A stretch of DNA of 64,000 bases from Paenibacillus macerans (GCF_900454495.1 NZ_UGSI01000001.1:3472001-3536000); one strand, 5' to 3'; positions 1 through 7,690 are shown, counted from the stretch's first letter. Notes: generated by a model not told the origin, from the sequence alone. Translations and numbers: made by a program.

Positions 1-781
1 TCCGCTCATCCGGCGGAATATAAACGTTTTTAGAGGCGCAAGCATCCAGCGCAAGCTGCAAAACTTCCCGCCAAGCATCCGAATTTATCGTGACTTTCAT
101 ATCTTTAGAGTTAACAACGCGCAGTCCTTGTGTTAAAGCGATACGATCAGCCAAAATGTCGAAGGACAGGCCGTCCTTTAAGCCAAATCCGTATAATTTT
201 CCCCCATTGCTATCGTACTGCGGAAACCGCTTGGCCAGCTCAATCAGTTCCGCCCAAGTCATTTTATCCTGAGGGGGTGTTATTCCGTATTTTTCAAACA
301 AGGTTTTATTGTAAAAAACCGCCGTTTCGTAAAACCGGGGGCTTAGCCCGTAAATTTTTCCATTCCCTTTCTCTTGCAGCAATTCGATAATCGCGGGATA
401 GATACTTTGCAAATCATAATTGTCTTTATGGATAAACGTGTCCAATTCCATGAGCAGTCCTTCTTCGATATACCGCTCATATTGCTCCGCCTCCAACAAC
501 AGAACATCCGGCTGCTCCCGCTTTATAAATTCGATTTCCGCTTTGTCCACATCGTCTTCGGAAGCGTAGTCTATATGGCTGTTGTCCAAAACTTCAATTT
601 CTATATCGGGGTATTTCGCTCTAAACACATCGCCATATTGTTGATTGAAATATTCCTCGCTATAGTACATCACTTTCAACGATTTCGGTTTATTTGGAGC
701 CGCTTGCGGACTGCCTGCGCACCCTCCGAGAAGCAGTGCAAAGATGATCAATATCCCCCATGCGTATTTCTCCTTAAACAA
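1..781 (-). CDS. extracellular solute-binding lipoprotein, C-terminus beyond window
   Basis: The reading frame is open from a TTG at 781 to the left edge, so the 3' end is missing. A GGGGGCGG Shine-Dalgarno lies about six bases upstream of the TTG. The first ~17 residues are hydrophobic and end in the lipobox LLGGC, predicting a lipid-anchored extracellular protein. The following ~240 residues resemble family 1 sugar-binding proteins of CUT1 ABC transporters: a β-strand, DVLLLEAEQY, then YGLSPRFYETAVFYNKTLFEKYG, in which the FYNK-LFEKYG pattern is typical. It starts 21 bp after the M56 protease gene on the same strand, so it is probably co-transcribed with the blaI-like regulator. Its ligand cannot be told. 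An alternative is a stand-alone sensor lipoprotein, since no permease is visible. Confidence 0.8.
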   Translation of the reverse strand, partial: MFKEKYAWGILIIFALLLGGCAGSPQAAPNKPKSLKVMYYSEEYFNQQYGDVFRAKYPDIEIEVLDNSHIDYASEDDVDKAEIEFIKREQPDVLLLEAEQYERYIEEGLLMELDTFIHKDNYDLQSIYPAIIELLQEKGNGKIYGLSPRFYETAVFYNKTLFEKYGITPPQDKMTWAELIELAKRFPQYDSNGGKLYGFGLKDGLSFDILADRIALTQGLRVVNSKDMKVTINSDAWREVLQLALDACASKNVYIPPDER

Positions 782-802
782 TTTAACCGCCCCCGGTATA
801 TC

Positions 803-2098
803 TCAATTTTTATCCGAGATTTCAACCAATTTTTCGATGCGGCCATCGGCATTCCGCACAGCCTCTAAATCGAACGCGCCGTCGGGAAAGGTGAAAAAAC
901 GGTAAGTCCCGTTCCCGTCCAGTTCATCCGCAAAAGAACGGACTAATTTGCCGTGGTAATAAAAACGGTGTATTTTTTTATCAAAGGTTAAACCATACTT
1001 TTCATATTCGGCATAACTCTGCGCGGTCTCTTCGCTGTCCATCCAGTTCGCCGTGCCCGCTTGCTCCCGGGCCGATGCGACAGCTTCTTCAGCATATGAC
1101 CCGGCGGCCGCCTCTTGATTCGCCGGAAAGGCTATCCCCGAGCCTATTGTTCCTAAGAGGATAAGACCAAGGACAACGATTCCGTTCTTTTTCTTGGCTA
1201 TATCCATTATGCCGAAAATTCGCTGCTTCATCTCTTTTAAACCTCCGTGAAAATTGGTGGAAAACATCGTTTGCAGCTTGGATTGATTCCTGATTACCCG
1301 AAGGATCGTCTCGCTGTATTGCTGCCTTGCGGCATCATCCGCCCCTTTCACCACTTCCGCATCGCAGGAAATCTCGCATTGCTTGGCAATCGACTTGGCC
1401 ATCAGATACACCGCGGGGTTAAACCAGTGCATCGCCGCCGCGACAAATACCAGGCTTTTATACCAAAGATCTTTTCGTTTAAAATGAATAAGCTCATGCT
1501 TGAGGATATACGGCAATTCATCGGCGGAGAAATGCTGTGCGGGCAGTAATAAAGCCGGGTTTACGAAACCGGTGAGCATCGGGCTGGTCACGCAGGGGGC
1601 GATATACAATCCGACCTGTTTGGTTATGCCGAGATCGCTTTTAATATTCAACAATATTTCATACATTTGCGGATCTGCGGGTTGTCTCCACCGTTTGACC
1701 AGCTTGAGAAAACGATAATGCTTCAGGCCATAATAAGCGGCAAATATAACAACCCCAGCCAGCCATAAGCCTCCCGCCGCTTGTTCCCAGGAACTTGCCG
1801 CCGTCAATCCCAAGCTCTCTTTTCCGGCCGGGATTAAAGCTTGGGTGCCCGCCGTATCTCCATATTCCTGCATGGCTTGACGAACCTCGGCGGGGGGAAT
1901 AATATTCACCGGGATTAAAGCCGCGCCGGCGTGGAACCTGAGCGGAAAAATAAGTCCGGCCACAATGATCGCCCAAGCATAGTAAATCCATTTTGCGGCA
2001 TATCTTTTCGACAGCCATGGAGTGACGGCCATAAAGCCGAATATAAGGACGGTCATGGAAATGGAACACTCGATCAAGGTACCTAGAAATCCCCGCAT
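803..2098 (-). CDS. M56 family (BlaR1/MecR1-type) membrane metallopeptidase
   Basis: This 431-residue protein has four to five predicted membrane segments (residues ~8-30, 38-55, 110-125, 305-325) and a zinc protease motif HELIH at residues 201-205, followed by NPAVYLMAKSIAKQCEISCDAEVV, the usual M56 helix with the third zinc ligand. Known M56 proteins sense an envelope signal and cause cleavage of the partner BlaI repressor. It lacks the penicillin-binding sensor domain of true BlaR1 and instead ends in a ~90-residue extracytoplasmic tail with the YGLTFDKKIHRFYYHGK region. The ATG follows the blaI-like stop by one base, so the two are translationally coupled. The signal is probably not a beta-lactam (inference). 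Confidence 0.88.
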   Translation of the reverse strand: MRGFLGTLIECSISMTVLIFGFMAVTPWLSKRYAAKWIYYAWAIIVAGLIFPLRFHAGAALIPVNIIPPAEVRQAMQEYGDTAGTQALIPAGKESLGLTAASSWEQAAGGLWLAGVVIFAAYYGLKHYRFLKLVKRWRQPADPQMYEILLNIKSDLGITKQVGLYIAPCVTSPMLTGFVNPALLLPAQHFSADELPYILKHELIHFKRKDLWYKSLVFVAAAMHWFNPAVYLMAKSIAKQCEISCDAEVVKGADDAARQQYSETILRVIRNQSKLQTMFSTNFHGGLKEMKQRIFGIMDIAKKKNGIVVLGLILLGTIGSGIAFPANQEAAAGSYAEEAVASAREQAGTANWMDSEETAQSYAEYEKYGLTFDKKIHRFYYHGKLVRSFADELDGNGTYRFFTFPDGAFDLEAVRNADGRIEKLVEISDKN

Positions 2099-2099
2099 A

Positions 2100-2477
2100 T
2101 TACTTCCCCCTTTCTCTCACCCAATTTACCAATTCTTCGATATCGCGGTCGCTGAGCCGTTTTCCGTCATACAGCGCATTTACAAAGCTAAGGAAAGAGT
2201 TTTCGTGATAAAGTTGCATAAATTTTCCTGTTTCAAACTTGAGATAATCCTCCTTGGTTACAAGCGGGAAATAGGTGCGTTCCTTGCCTTTTTTCTCCGT
2301 TCGCAGAAAACCTTTTTCAACCAGGCGCATCATGAGGGAAATGACGGTGGGCGCTTTCCACTCACGTTTGTTGCCCAGCTGTTCCATGACCATGGCTGTC
2401 GTAATCGGGGGTTCATTGGCCCAAGCGACCTTCATGATTTCAAACTCGGTGTCAGGCAGTTTTTTGAAGCGGCTCAT
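2100..2477 (-). CDS. BlaI/MecI/CopY family transcriptional repressor
   Basis: The 125-residue product has the family's normal length: an N-terminal winged helix (residues ~1-75, with ITTAMVMEQLGNKREWKAPTV as the recognition region and a GKERTYFPLV wing) followed by a dimerisation/cleavage region. Members bind TACA/TGTA-type dyads and are removed by the cognate M56 protease. It is the first gene of an operon with the M56 protease and a lipoprotein, and the promoter just upstream carries two palindromic sites that fit autoregulation. An AAAGGAGAT Shine-Dalgarno precedes the ATG. Confidence 0.92.
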   Translation of the reverse strand: MSRFKKLPDTEFEIMKVAWANEPPITTAMVMEQLGNKREWKAPTVISLMMRLVEKGFLRTEKKGKERTYFPLVTKEDYLKFETGKFMQLYHENSFLSFVNALYDGKRLSDRDIEELVNWVRERGK

Positions 2478-2496
2478 TCGCTATCCATCTCCTTTT

Positions 2497-2546
2497 TAGA
2501 CAATTGCCTATAATAATGTTATACACTTGCCTAAAATGAAAGTCAA
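2497..2546 (-). promoter_or_regulatory. promoter of the blaI-like operon with two operator-like dyads
   Basis: On the minus strand a -35 TTGACT (2541-2546) and a -10 TATAAC (2518-2523) are separated by exactly 17 bp. A dyad TAGGCAATTGTCTA (2497-2510) lies just downstream of the expected start point, and a related half-matched site TAGGCAAGTGTA (2522-2533) covers the spacer and -10. The shared TAGGCAA half-site suggests two operators for the BlaI-like repressor encoded immediately downstream. Binding is inferred. Confidence 0.7.
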
Positions 2547-2621
2547 TACTTTCCAAAGCTGGCCCGCTGAAAAAAATTTGTCTATTTGATGGCAATCGCG
2601 AATTCCCCCAGAACAAACAAA

Positions 2622-2641
2622 AAGCGCCCGCGAGGGCGCCT
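2622..2641 (-). terminator. rho-independent terminator of tatA
   Basis: Stem GCGCCC/GGGCGC with a four-base loop, followed on the minus strand by a T-run. It lies 14 bp after the tatA stop codon. Confidence 0.85.
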
Positions 2642-2653
2642 CATTCTTTTATG

Positions 2654-2869
2654 CTAAGATGGTTTATTCGTTTCCGTCGCGGTTTGGATTTCCTGAGGTT
2701 TCTCCTCCTCAACGATGTCCCCCCGCGCTCCTCTCTTGAACTCCTTCAACATCGTGCCAAAGCTGCGCCCAAGTTCCGGTAGTTTGCTGGGACCGAACAA
2801 CAGCAGCGCAGCTATGACCAAAAGCAGCAAATGAGAAGGACGCAACAAATTCTCAAGCACATTTATCAC
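2654..2869 (-). CDS. tatA: TatA/TatE family twin-arginine translocase subunit
   Basis: The 71-residue product is a typical TatA: an N-terminal membrane helix (SHLLLLVIAALLLFG), the hinge FGPSKLPELGRSFG, an amphipathic helix (TMLKEFKRGARG) and a short acidic/polar tail. TatA oligomers form the pore that carries folded proteins with RR signal peptides across the membrane. No tatC is beside it in this window, and the gene is a monocistron with its own terminator. Confidence 0.95.
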   Translation of the reverse strand: MINVLENLLRPSHLLLLVIAALLLFGPSKLPELGRSFGTMLKEFKRGARGDIVEEEKPQEIQTATETNKPS

Positions 2870-3035
2870 CCCTAAGGATTATCTTTGTGGCAATTATACT
2901 ACTTTATAAAGATAATGAAAACCTTTTATCGGCGCCCCTTCGTCTTCTGCGGACAGGATAACGGCTTCTTCCAGAAACCAAAAACCGCTTCTGGGCATAT
3001 GCTGTGTCATCACGTAACGCAAAGGAGCGAACATC

Positions 3036-3647
3036 ATGGATTCTTACGGTCTGTGGGCTGTCATCGCCATTGGACTCGCGTCCAACCTGGATAATGCGGG
3101 TGTCGGTATTGCTTATGGGGTGCGGAAAATCCACATTCCCTGGTATTCCAATTTGGCCATCTCCTTCATTTCTTTTCTGGCCACACTAGTATCGGGGCTG
3201 TTCGGCAGTTGGCTCTCCCTGTGGTTTCACCCCTGGATCGGGCAAATGCTGGGAACGCTCGTCATCGTGGGGGTCGGAGTATGGGTACTGCTGCAGCCGT
3301 TCATCGAGAAAAAACCGTTGCCCCCGGCAAACGGAGCAAATTCGCTTACCCGGCTGCTGCGCAATCCCGAGGAAGCCGATACAGACAGTTCCAAATCGAT
3401 CAGCCTGGGGGAGTCGATCGTGCTGGGGATCGCTTTAGCCATGAACGCGTTGGCGGGCGGATTTAACGCCGGAATCACGAGCCTGAATATTTGGTATACC
3501 TCGCTGTCGGTCGGCATTTTCAGCTTCCTATTGCTGGCGTTATGCTCCGGATTCGGTGAGAAATACGCCGCGGAGAAACTCGGCGACTACGCTACCGTTA
3601 TCTCCGGCCTGCTGCTGATTTTTATCGGAATTCATCAAATGCTATAA
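3036..3647 (+). CDS. ytaF: sporulation membrane protein YtaF (MntP-like fold)
   Basis: The 203 residues form six predicted membrane helices arranged as two three-helix repeats, the layout of the MntP/YtaF family. The conserved acidic signature of helix 1 is present as LASNLDNAGVGIAYG, and helix 4 carries the matching ALAMNALAGGFNAG. The linker (residues ~88-125) is hydrophilic. YtaF is expressed in sporulation in Bacillus and is related to manganese exporters; its transported species is not settled. AAAGGAG lies nine bases before the ATG. It is transcribed divergently from tatA. Confidence 0.88.
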   Translation: MDSYGLWAVIAIGLASNLDNAGVGIAYGVRKIHIPWYSNLAISFISFLATLVSGLFGSWLSLWFHPWIGQMLGTLVIVGVGVWVLLQPFIEKKPLPPANGANSLTRLLRNPEEADTDSSKSISLGESIVLGIALAMNALAGGFNAGITSLNIWYTSLSVGIFSFLLLALCSGFGEKYAAEKLGDYATVISGLLLIFIGIHQML

Positions 3648-3671
3648 TAAAAGATAGAACTTGTAAAATTT

Positions 3672-3955
3672 AGGTGGCTCCGAATACCGTAAACAGCTTG
3701 ATTTCGCTGGTGAAAAGCGGATTTTACGACGGAACCACCTTCCACCGCGTCATTCCGGACTTCATGATTCAGGGCGGCGACCCGGATGGCAATGGTACCG
3801 GCGGTCCGGGCTACGGCATTAAGGGCGAATTCCCGATTCGGCCGGCTCCCAGTTCTTCATCATGGTTGCGGATGCCCCGCACCTTGGCGGCGACTATGCC
3901 GGGGACAGACGCTGTCTCTGGCGAATTGGAACAAGCACGGCCTCCCATTATATAA
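3672..3955 (+). pseudogene. remnant of a cyclophilin-type peptidyl-prolyl isomerase
   Basis: The frame from a GTG at 3672 reads TVNSLISLVKSGFYDGTTFHRVIPDFMIQGGDPDGNGTGGPGYGIKGEF, an unmistakable cyclophilin N-terminal half. The expected following segment (ENPHKHTRGTLSMARS-type, ~20 residues) is missing. The next piece, SQFFIMVADAPHLGGDYA, continues in another frame (from about 3847), and the barrel then ends abruptly. The true N-terminus is also absent. The gene thus has an internal deletion with frameshift and both ends lost. Its 3' end carries the promoter of the next gene. Confidence 0.85.
3926..3954 (+). promoter_or_regulatory. σA-type promoter for the isoprenoid-synthase/NHLP peptide pair
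   Basis: TTGGAA at 3926-3931 and TATATA at 3949-3954 are 17 bp apart (TATAAT at 3951-3956 is an alternative -10). It lies about 40 bp before the Shine-Dalgarno of the next gene, inside the dead cyclophilin remnant. Confidence 0.5.
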
Positions 3956-3994
3956 TGATTACAGGTTTCCTAATTTATGGGGGAGGTCGTATTC

Positions 3995-4936
3995 TTGAAC
4001 TGGTTTACTAGTTTTGAAAAAGAGCTGGAAACAGCTTTCAGCGACGCGGAAAAGATTTTATCGGGAATGCCTGAAGCCTTCCGGGGACAAGCTGCCGCCT
4101 ACCTTGACAGGTTTCACGCGCTTAAAAGGGGCGTTTCCCAAAACTACATATGCTACCTGCTGCCGTTTTGGCTGCAGGAGGCTGCCGGCACCAAAACGGA
4201 GGACAGCCGGCGCTTAACCGTCGCCATGATTTTCGTCATGATGTATTACCATTTGATCGACGAAGTAATGGACGATCCGGAAGCTGCGGATAAACGGAAA
4301 CTGCCGTTGGCGAATCTGATTCAGCTTGAATTTTTACATATTTACGGCAGCTATTTTCCCGCCGCTTCTCCATTCTGGGGCTATTTCCGCAAATACGCGG
4401 CGGAGTGGGCGGAAGCGGTCGCGTTTGAGCACGAAAGTGATTTTTTCCAAGAGGACCCGGTACGGGTGGCTCACAAGGCCGCTCCAGTCAAACTGTCCGT
4501 TGCTGGGGCGCTGCTGCTGACCGGGCGGAAAACGCGGATTCCCGCTTTAGAAGCGGCGGTGGACACGGTATTGGTCACGCTGCAAATGCTGGACGATTGG
4601 GAGGATTGGGAGAAGGATTTAAGGGAAGGCAGCTACAATTGCCTGATATCCGATGTCCAGCGGGAGCTGCAGATTCCTAGAGACCGCCGGCCTACGCCGG
4701 AGGAGATCAGAGAGGCGTTGTACGTGCGGGACATCCTGCTCACCTATGCGGAACGGACGGATCAACACACCGCGGCTCTGGCCTCGGCCGCCCCCGGCCT
4801 TGTCCATTTGCGGGAGTTTCACGAACATCTCCGGCAAAACCTCAAGCAAGGGGCGTTGGATCTCCGGCAGCAGCGAAATTTGTTGATTCATGGCGGATTG
4901 GAGTATTGGCTGTCGAAAAACAAGTCGCTTACCTAG
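3995..4936 (+). CDS. class I isoprenoid synthase-like protein (ComQ-like)
   Basis: A 313-residue, all-helical protein of the trans-isoprenyl-diphosphate-synthase/terpenoid-synthase superfamily. It carries two aspartate-rich motifs: a DExxD variant of DDxxD at residues 89-93 (HLIDEVMDD) and DDWED at 200-204 (LQMLDDWEDWEKD), both needed for Mg2+-diphosphate binding in the family. Size and motif layout are closer to ComQ, the enzyme that isoprenylates the ComX tryptophan in Bacillus, than to chain-elongating prenyl synthases. An in-frame ATG exists at 3977 but has no ribosome site, whereas GGGGGAGG sits eight bases before the TTG at 3995, so the TTG start is preferred. The NHLP peptide gene follows after 68 bp and is probably in the same transcript. 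Product and prenyl donor are unknown. Confidence 0.75.
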   Translation: MNWFTSFEKELETAFSDAEKILSGMPEAFRGQAAAYLDRFHALKRGVSQNYICYLLPFWLQEAAGTKTEDSRRLTVAMIFVMMYYHLIDEVMDDPEAADKRKLPLANLIQLEFLHIYGSYFPAASPFWGYFRKYAAEWAEAVAFEHESDFFQEDPVRVAHKAAPVKLSVAGALLLTGRKTRIPALEAAVDTVLVTLQMLDDWEDWEKDLREGSYNCLISDVQRELQIPRDRRPTPEEIREALYVRDILLTYAERTDQHTAALASAAPGLVHLREFHEHLRQNLKQGALDLRQQRNLLIHGGLEYWLSKNKSLT

Positions 4937-5004
4937 CACTTTGTCGAGTTCCATGGTATAGTTAAGAGGAAATATTAACCTATTTTTCAGGAAAGGGTGA
5001 TCTT

Positions 5005-5247
5005 ATGACAACAGGAGCTCTCCTTCAATCGCAAGTTATTGAGAAAGCATGGCAGGACCCCAGCTTTAAGGCGAAGCTGCTCGCCGACCCGAAAGCCGCT
5101 ATTCAGGAGGCACTCGGCGTAATTCTCCCGGATCATATCAAAATTAAAACCGTCGAAGAAAGCTCTGACGAATTTTACGTGGTGCTGCCGCCCAATCCGG
5201 CGAATGTGGTGAAAAGCGAGATCAAACCGCTCGGAAGTTGGGGATAG
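5005..5247 (+). CDS. NHLP-leader RiPP precursor peptide with C-terminal Trp (ComX-like ending)
   Basis: The 80-residue peptide begins with a nitrile-hydratase-leader-peptide type leader: VIEKAWQDPSFKAKLLADPK, then AIQEALG, an acidic stretch (KTVEESSDEF) and the VVLPPNP that normally closes the leader. A short tail, ANVVKSEIKPLGSWG, remains as the possible core, with Trp79 second from the end. No Cys and only one core Ser are present, which argues against lanthionine or sactipeptide chemistry. B. subtilis ComX also ends with a modifiable Trp three residues from its end (QWGD). With an isoprenoid-synthase gene directly upstream, Trp prenylation is an attractive inference. GAAAGGGTGA precedes the ATG by four bases. 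No protease, transporter or YcaO gene is adjacent. Confidence 0.85.
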   Translation: MTTGALLQSQVIEKAWQDPSFKAKLLADPKAAIQEALGVILPDHIKIKTVEESSDEFYVVLPPNPANVVKSEIKPLGSWG

Positions 5248-5288
5248 TTAATAAGCCAGACTCAGCGACGTCGGGCAGTTAACACCAA

Positions 5289-5319
5289 AACGGACAGGGA
5301 GCGGAAACGCTTATCCGTT
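5289..5319 (-). terminator. possible hairpin terminator between convergent genes
   Basis: AACGGA/TCCGTT outer arms with a GAGCG/CGCTT inner stem span the stop codon of the histidine kinase. On the minus strand the hairpin is followed by TTTTGG, a weak U-tract. It may serve both convergent transcripts. Confidence 0.35.
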
Positions 5320-7230
5320 AGATTGTTCCTCTTGATTTACGGAGGGAAACCGGATAACGACTTCCGTCCCTGCCCCTCTCTCACTTGTAAAGTGTATTTC
5401 GCCGTTCATCACCTCGATAATCCGGAACGTAACCATCAGCCCCAATCCGGTCCCTTTGGTTTTGTTGGAGAAATAAGGCTCTCCTAGCCGAGCCAACACC
5501 TCATTGCCCATCCCTTCCCCGTTGTCCTTAATATGAATCACGATGCTGTTCTCTTCCTCATAACCCCAAATCAGAATCTCGCCCTCCCCATTAAGCGCTT
5601 CGATACTATTTTTAATAATATTGATGAACGCCTGCTTAAATTTTGAGGAGTTTCCCCGAACGTAGAGATTTTTGGGAATATGAACGGAGATTTTGCCGCC
5701 TTGAAGGTTGGCGAGCGGAATTAATATTCCTTCGATATGGATAAATTCATCAAGCACATTGAGGACCGTTACCTTTCCGGCTTCAGGCTTGGCAAAAGTC
5801 AGAAAGTCCGTAATAATCCCCGACGCACGATCCAATTCTTCCAAGGCCATGCTTAAATAAACTTTATCTGAGTTTTGCTGTTTCTCGGCCAGCAGCTGCA
5901 GAAATCCGCGAGTAACTTGCAGCGGGTTGCGAACCTCATGGGCTACGGAAGCGGCCAGTTCGCTAATGATCTCCATTTTCTCCGAACGCTGCAGCTCATT
6001 GTTAAACATCTCCAACTGCTTGGAGTACTCAACCACTTGCTCATGATTGGCGGCAATTCTTCTGCCCAAAATAATAACCAGTGAGACGAGGAAGCAGACG
6101 ACTCCCCATTTCCATAAAGAAAGTTTATAATACCCGCCGTTATAATAATACTGTAACAGGTCCCCAACGCAGATCAACGCAAAAGTAATAAATCCGGCGA
6201 AAAAAACAACCGCCTCTTTGTTCCGATTCATGATATAGATCGTTGAGGTGCAGGCCAAAATAATAAACTCTGCAATCATGATGTATCCCACTAATTGAAC
6301 GGTAACCACGGAGTAGATCATGTAAAAATGATTAAACGACATCTCATTGACAAGCATAACAAGGAAACAAAAAATAAAGTAAGCGACTAAAAAATTCCGA
6401 GTATGTCGAATGAGGCCACGGTACCCGGGACCGAATATTTTTTCAAAGAAAAAGATCACCGAGGGAAGCATGGTAAACAACGATATGTCAAACAGCATCA
6501 ACAATAATGAGCCCGCTGTCGTATAGTCGAAAAGCCAATTTACAAACGGTGAATACGTAAGCACGAGCAGCCCGCTAGATAAAATGACCGCGCAAAGCGA
6601 AAACCACATCGACATATTTACATATTTCAAAAAAAGAGAACAAACGAGCATAATTACGGCGATAAACATAAGCGTACTGCCCACAATCAAATCCGCAATG
6701 TTGCCTCTAACAAAGTCCTTCATCAATCCCTGATAATGACCGATTTTGATATCATCGAAAACGCCAATTTTGTTGGTAGCTGACGATACTCCAATATAGA
6801 CTGTTTGCCCGGAATTTTCAGCAGTGATCGGGAACAGGACGCTATTTAGGTTATAGTTGAATTTTCGCTGGGTTTCGTAAACTTGAACTCCATCCATATC
6901 AACTACAATGTGCCTACCGTATATTTTATCGATTAGAACAACCAGGGAATTGTCGGTTAATTCGGGAAGCTGGATCTTGATCCATTGAGCCATCTCCGCG
7001 TTTGGCTTCAACGGAATCTTCTCGCCCGCTTTCACATCGATCCAACCATCAAGCGCCTCAAGCTGCTCAATGCTCATCTGCGGATCTAAGCGGTCCGTCC
7101 AAGCAATTTGCCAGCGATCTATTTTGATAACATCCGATCCCGAATCGCTTGAACTATTAAATAGAAAGACACAAAAAGCCGCCAGAAGCAGCACGAAAAA
7201 AACAGCCACGCCTTTGATCCAAGCCTTCAT
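5311..7230 (-). CDS. 7TM sensor histidine kinase (7TMR-DISM-like input)
   Basis: 639 residues: an N-terminal membrane helix (5-25), a ~150-residue extracellular β-rich domain of the DISM type (IDRWQIAWTD to GHYQGL), about seven membrane helices (~180-390), a short coiled coil, then HisKA and HATPase_c. The phosphoacceptor is His431 in SVAHEVRNPLQ; NIIKNSIEAL (N box), DNGEGMG (G1) and GTGLGL (G2) are intact. The HisKA type resembles the sporulation kinases KinB/KinE rather than ComP (HisKA_3). No response regulator is adjacent, which also fits a phosphorelay kinase. It is convergent with the NHLP peptide gene, 64 bp away, and could be its receptor, but nothing in the sequence proves this. Confidence 0.88.
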   Translation of the reverse strand: MKAWIKGVAVFFVLLLAAFCVFLFNSSSDSGSDVIKIDRWQIAWTDRLDPQMSIEQLEALDGWIDVKAGEKIPLKPNAEMAQWIKIQLPELTDNSLVVLIDKIYGRHIVVDMDGVQVYETQRKFNYNLNSVLFPITAENSGQTVYIGVSSATNKIGVFDDIKIGHYQGLMKDFVRGNIADLIVGSTLMFIAVIMLVCSLFLKYVNMSMWFSLCAVILSSGLLVLTYSPFVNWLFDYTTAGSLLLMLFDISLFTMLPSVIFFFEKIFGPGYRGLIRHTRNFLVAYFIFCFLVMLVNEMSFNHFYMIYSVVTVQLVGYIMIAEFIILACTSTIYIMNRNKEAVVFFAGFITFALICVGDLLQYYYNGGYYKLSLWKWGVVCFLVSLVIILGRRIAANHEQVVEYSKQLEMFNNELQRSEKMEIISELAASVAHEVRNPLQVTRGFLQLLAEKQQNSDKVYLSMALEELDRASGIITDFLTFAKPEAGKVTVLNVLDEFIHIEGILIPLANLQGGKISVHIPKNLYVRGNSSKFKQAFINIIKNSIEALNGEGEILIWGYEEENSIVIHIKDNGEGMGNEVLARLGEPYFSNKTKGTGLGLMVTFRIIEVMNGEIHFTSERGAGTEVVIRFPSVNQEEQSNG

Positions 7231-7439
7231 TACAGCACCTCTGCACTTAAAATAAAACGAGCTACCTTGTACATTTCGCTACAATCCCTATTAAAACCTC
7301 CAATTTTATGGAAATTTAGAGAAATTTTTTTAAGCTTTATGCACCACAGTTATTTTAACGTTTATATGAAGTTTTAGCTATGAATAGGTGCAAAAAAATG
7401 AAAGAAAAATTTGGCTCAACCTAATAATCAGCACTTGAA
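7231..7439. other. AT-rich upstream region of the histidine kinase
   Basis: This stretch holds the presumed promoter region of the kinase gene. I see no gene, strong dyad or convincing -35/-10 pair. Confidence 0.4.
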
Positions 7440-7690
7440 AGGGAAGGCCGGTGGGTTGGTCGGCAGATCAATATCCACTTTCCGGACGCTTTGCACGAAT
7501 ATCCCGTTTGATCCGGAAGGGCAAGACACCGGAAAAAATGAAAGGTCCGTGATTAGCCCCCACCCTCTACCCTCTGAACCAAAGGGATAATCGTGCTAAG
7601 CAGCGTGCAGGGATACCAAGACACGAACGCTATAATTTATTTTGTCAAGGACTGATCTCGGTTTTGAGCCAGAAATTTTGGGCTCAACTT
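7440..7690 (-). mobile_element. internally deleted remnant of the IS1595-like element (MITE-like)
   Basis: Read on the minus strand this stretch matches both ends of the IS1595-like element at 35.2-36.7 kb. Positions 7440-7487 match 36653-36700, the inverted repeat 7488-7507 matches 36633-36652, 7520-7555 match an internal part near 36425-36470 (GGGCAAGACAC then AAAAAATGAAA), the inverted repeat 7582-7601 matches 35265-35284, and 7616-7690 match 35155-35240 in patches. The transposase gene is entirely lost. The inverted repeats bound only 114 bp, so the copy looks like a miniature, non-autonomous derivative. The homology continues outside these repeats on both sides, so the true element ends may lie further out. 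Confidence 0.7.

Noticed and set aside
374..868. 164-codon plus-strand frame
   Set aside because: It is the antisense of the partial binding-protein gene, whose lipobox and family motifs are clear on the minus strand.
4951..4965. separate promoter for the NHLP peptide gene (TTGTCG then TATAGT)
   Set aside because: The spacer is only ten bases; co-transcription with the upstream gene is more likely.
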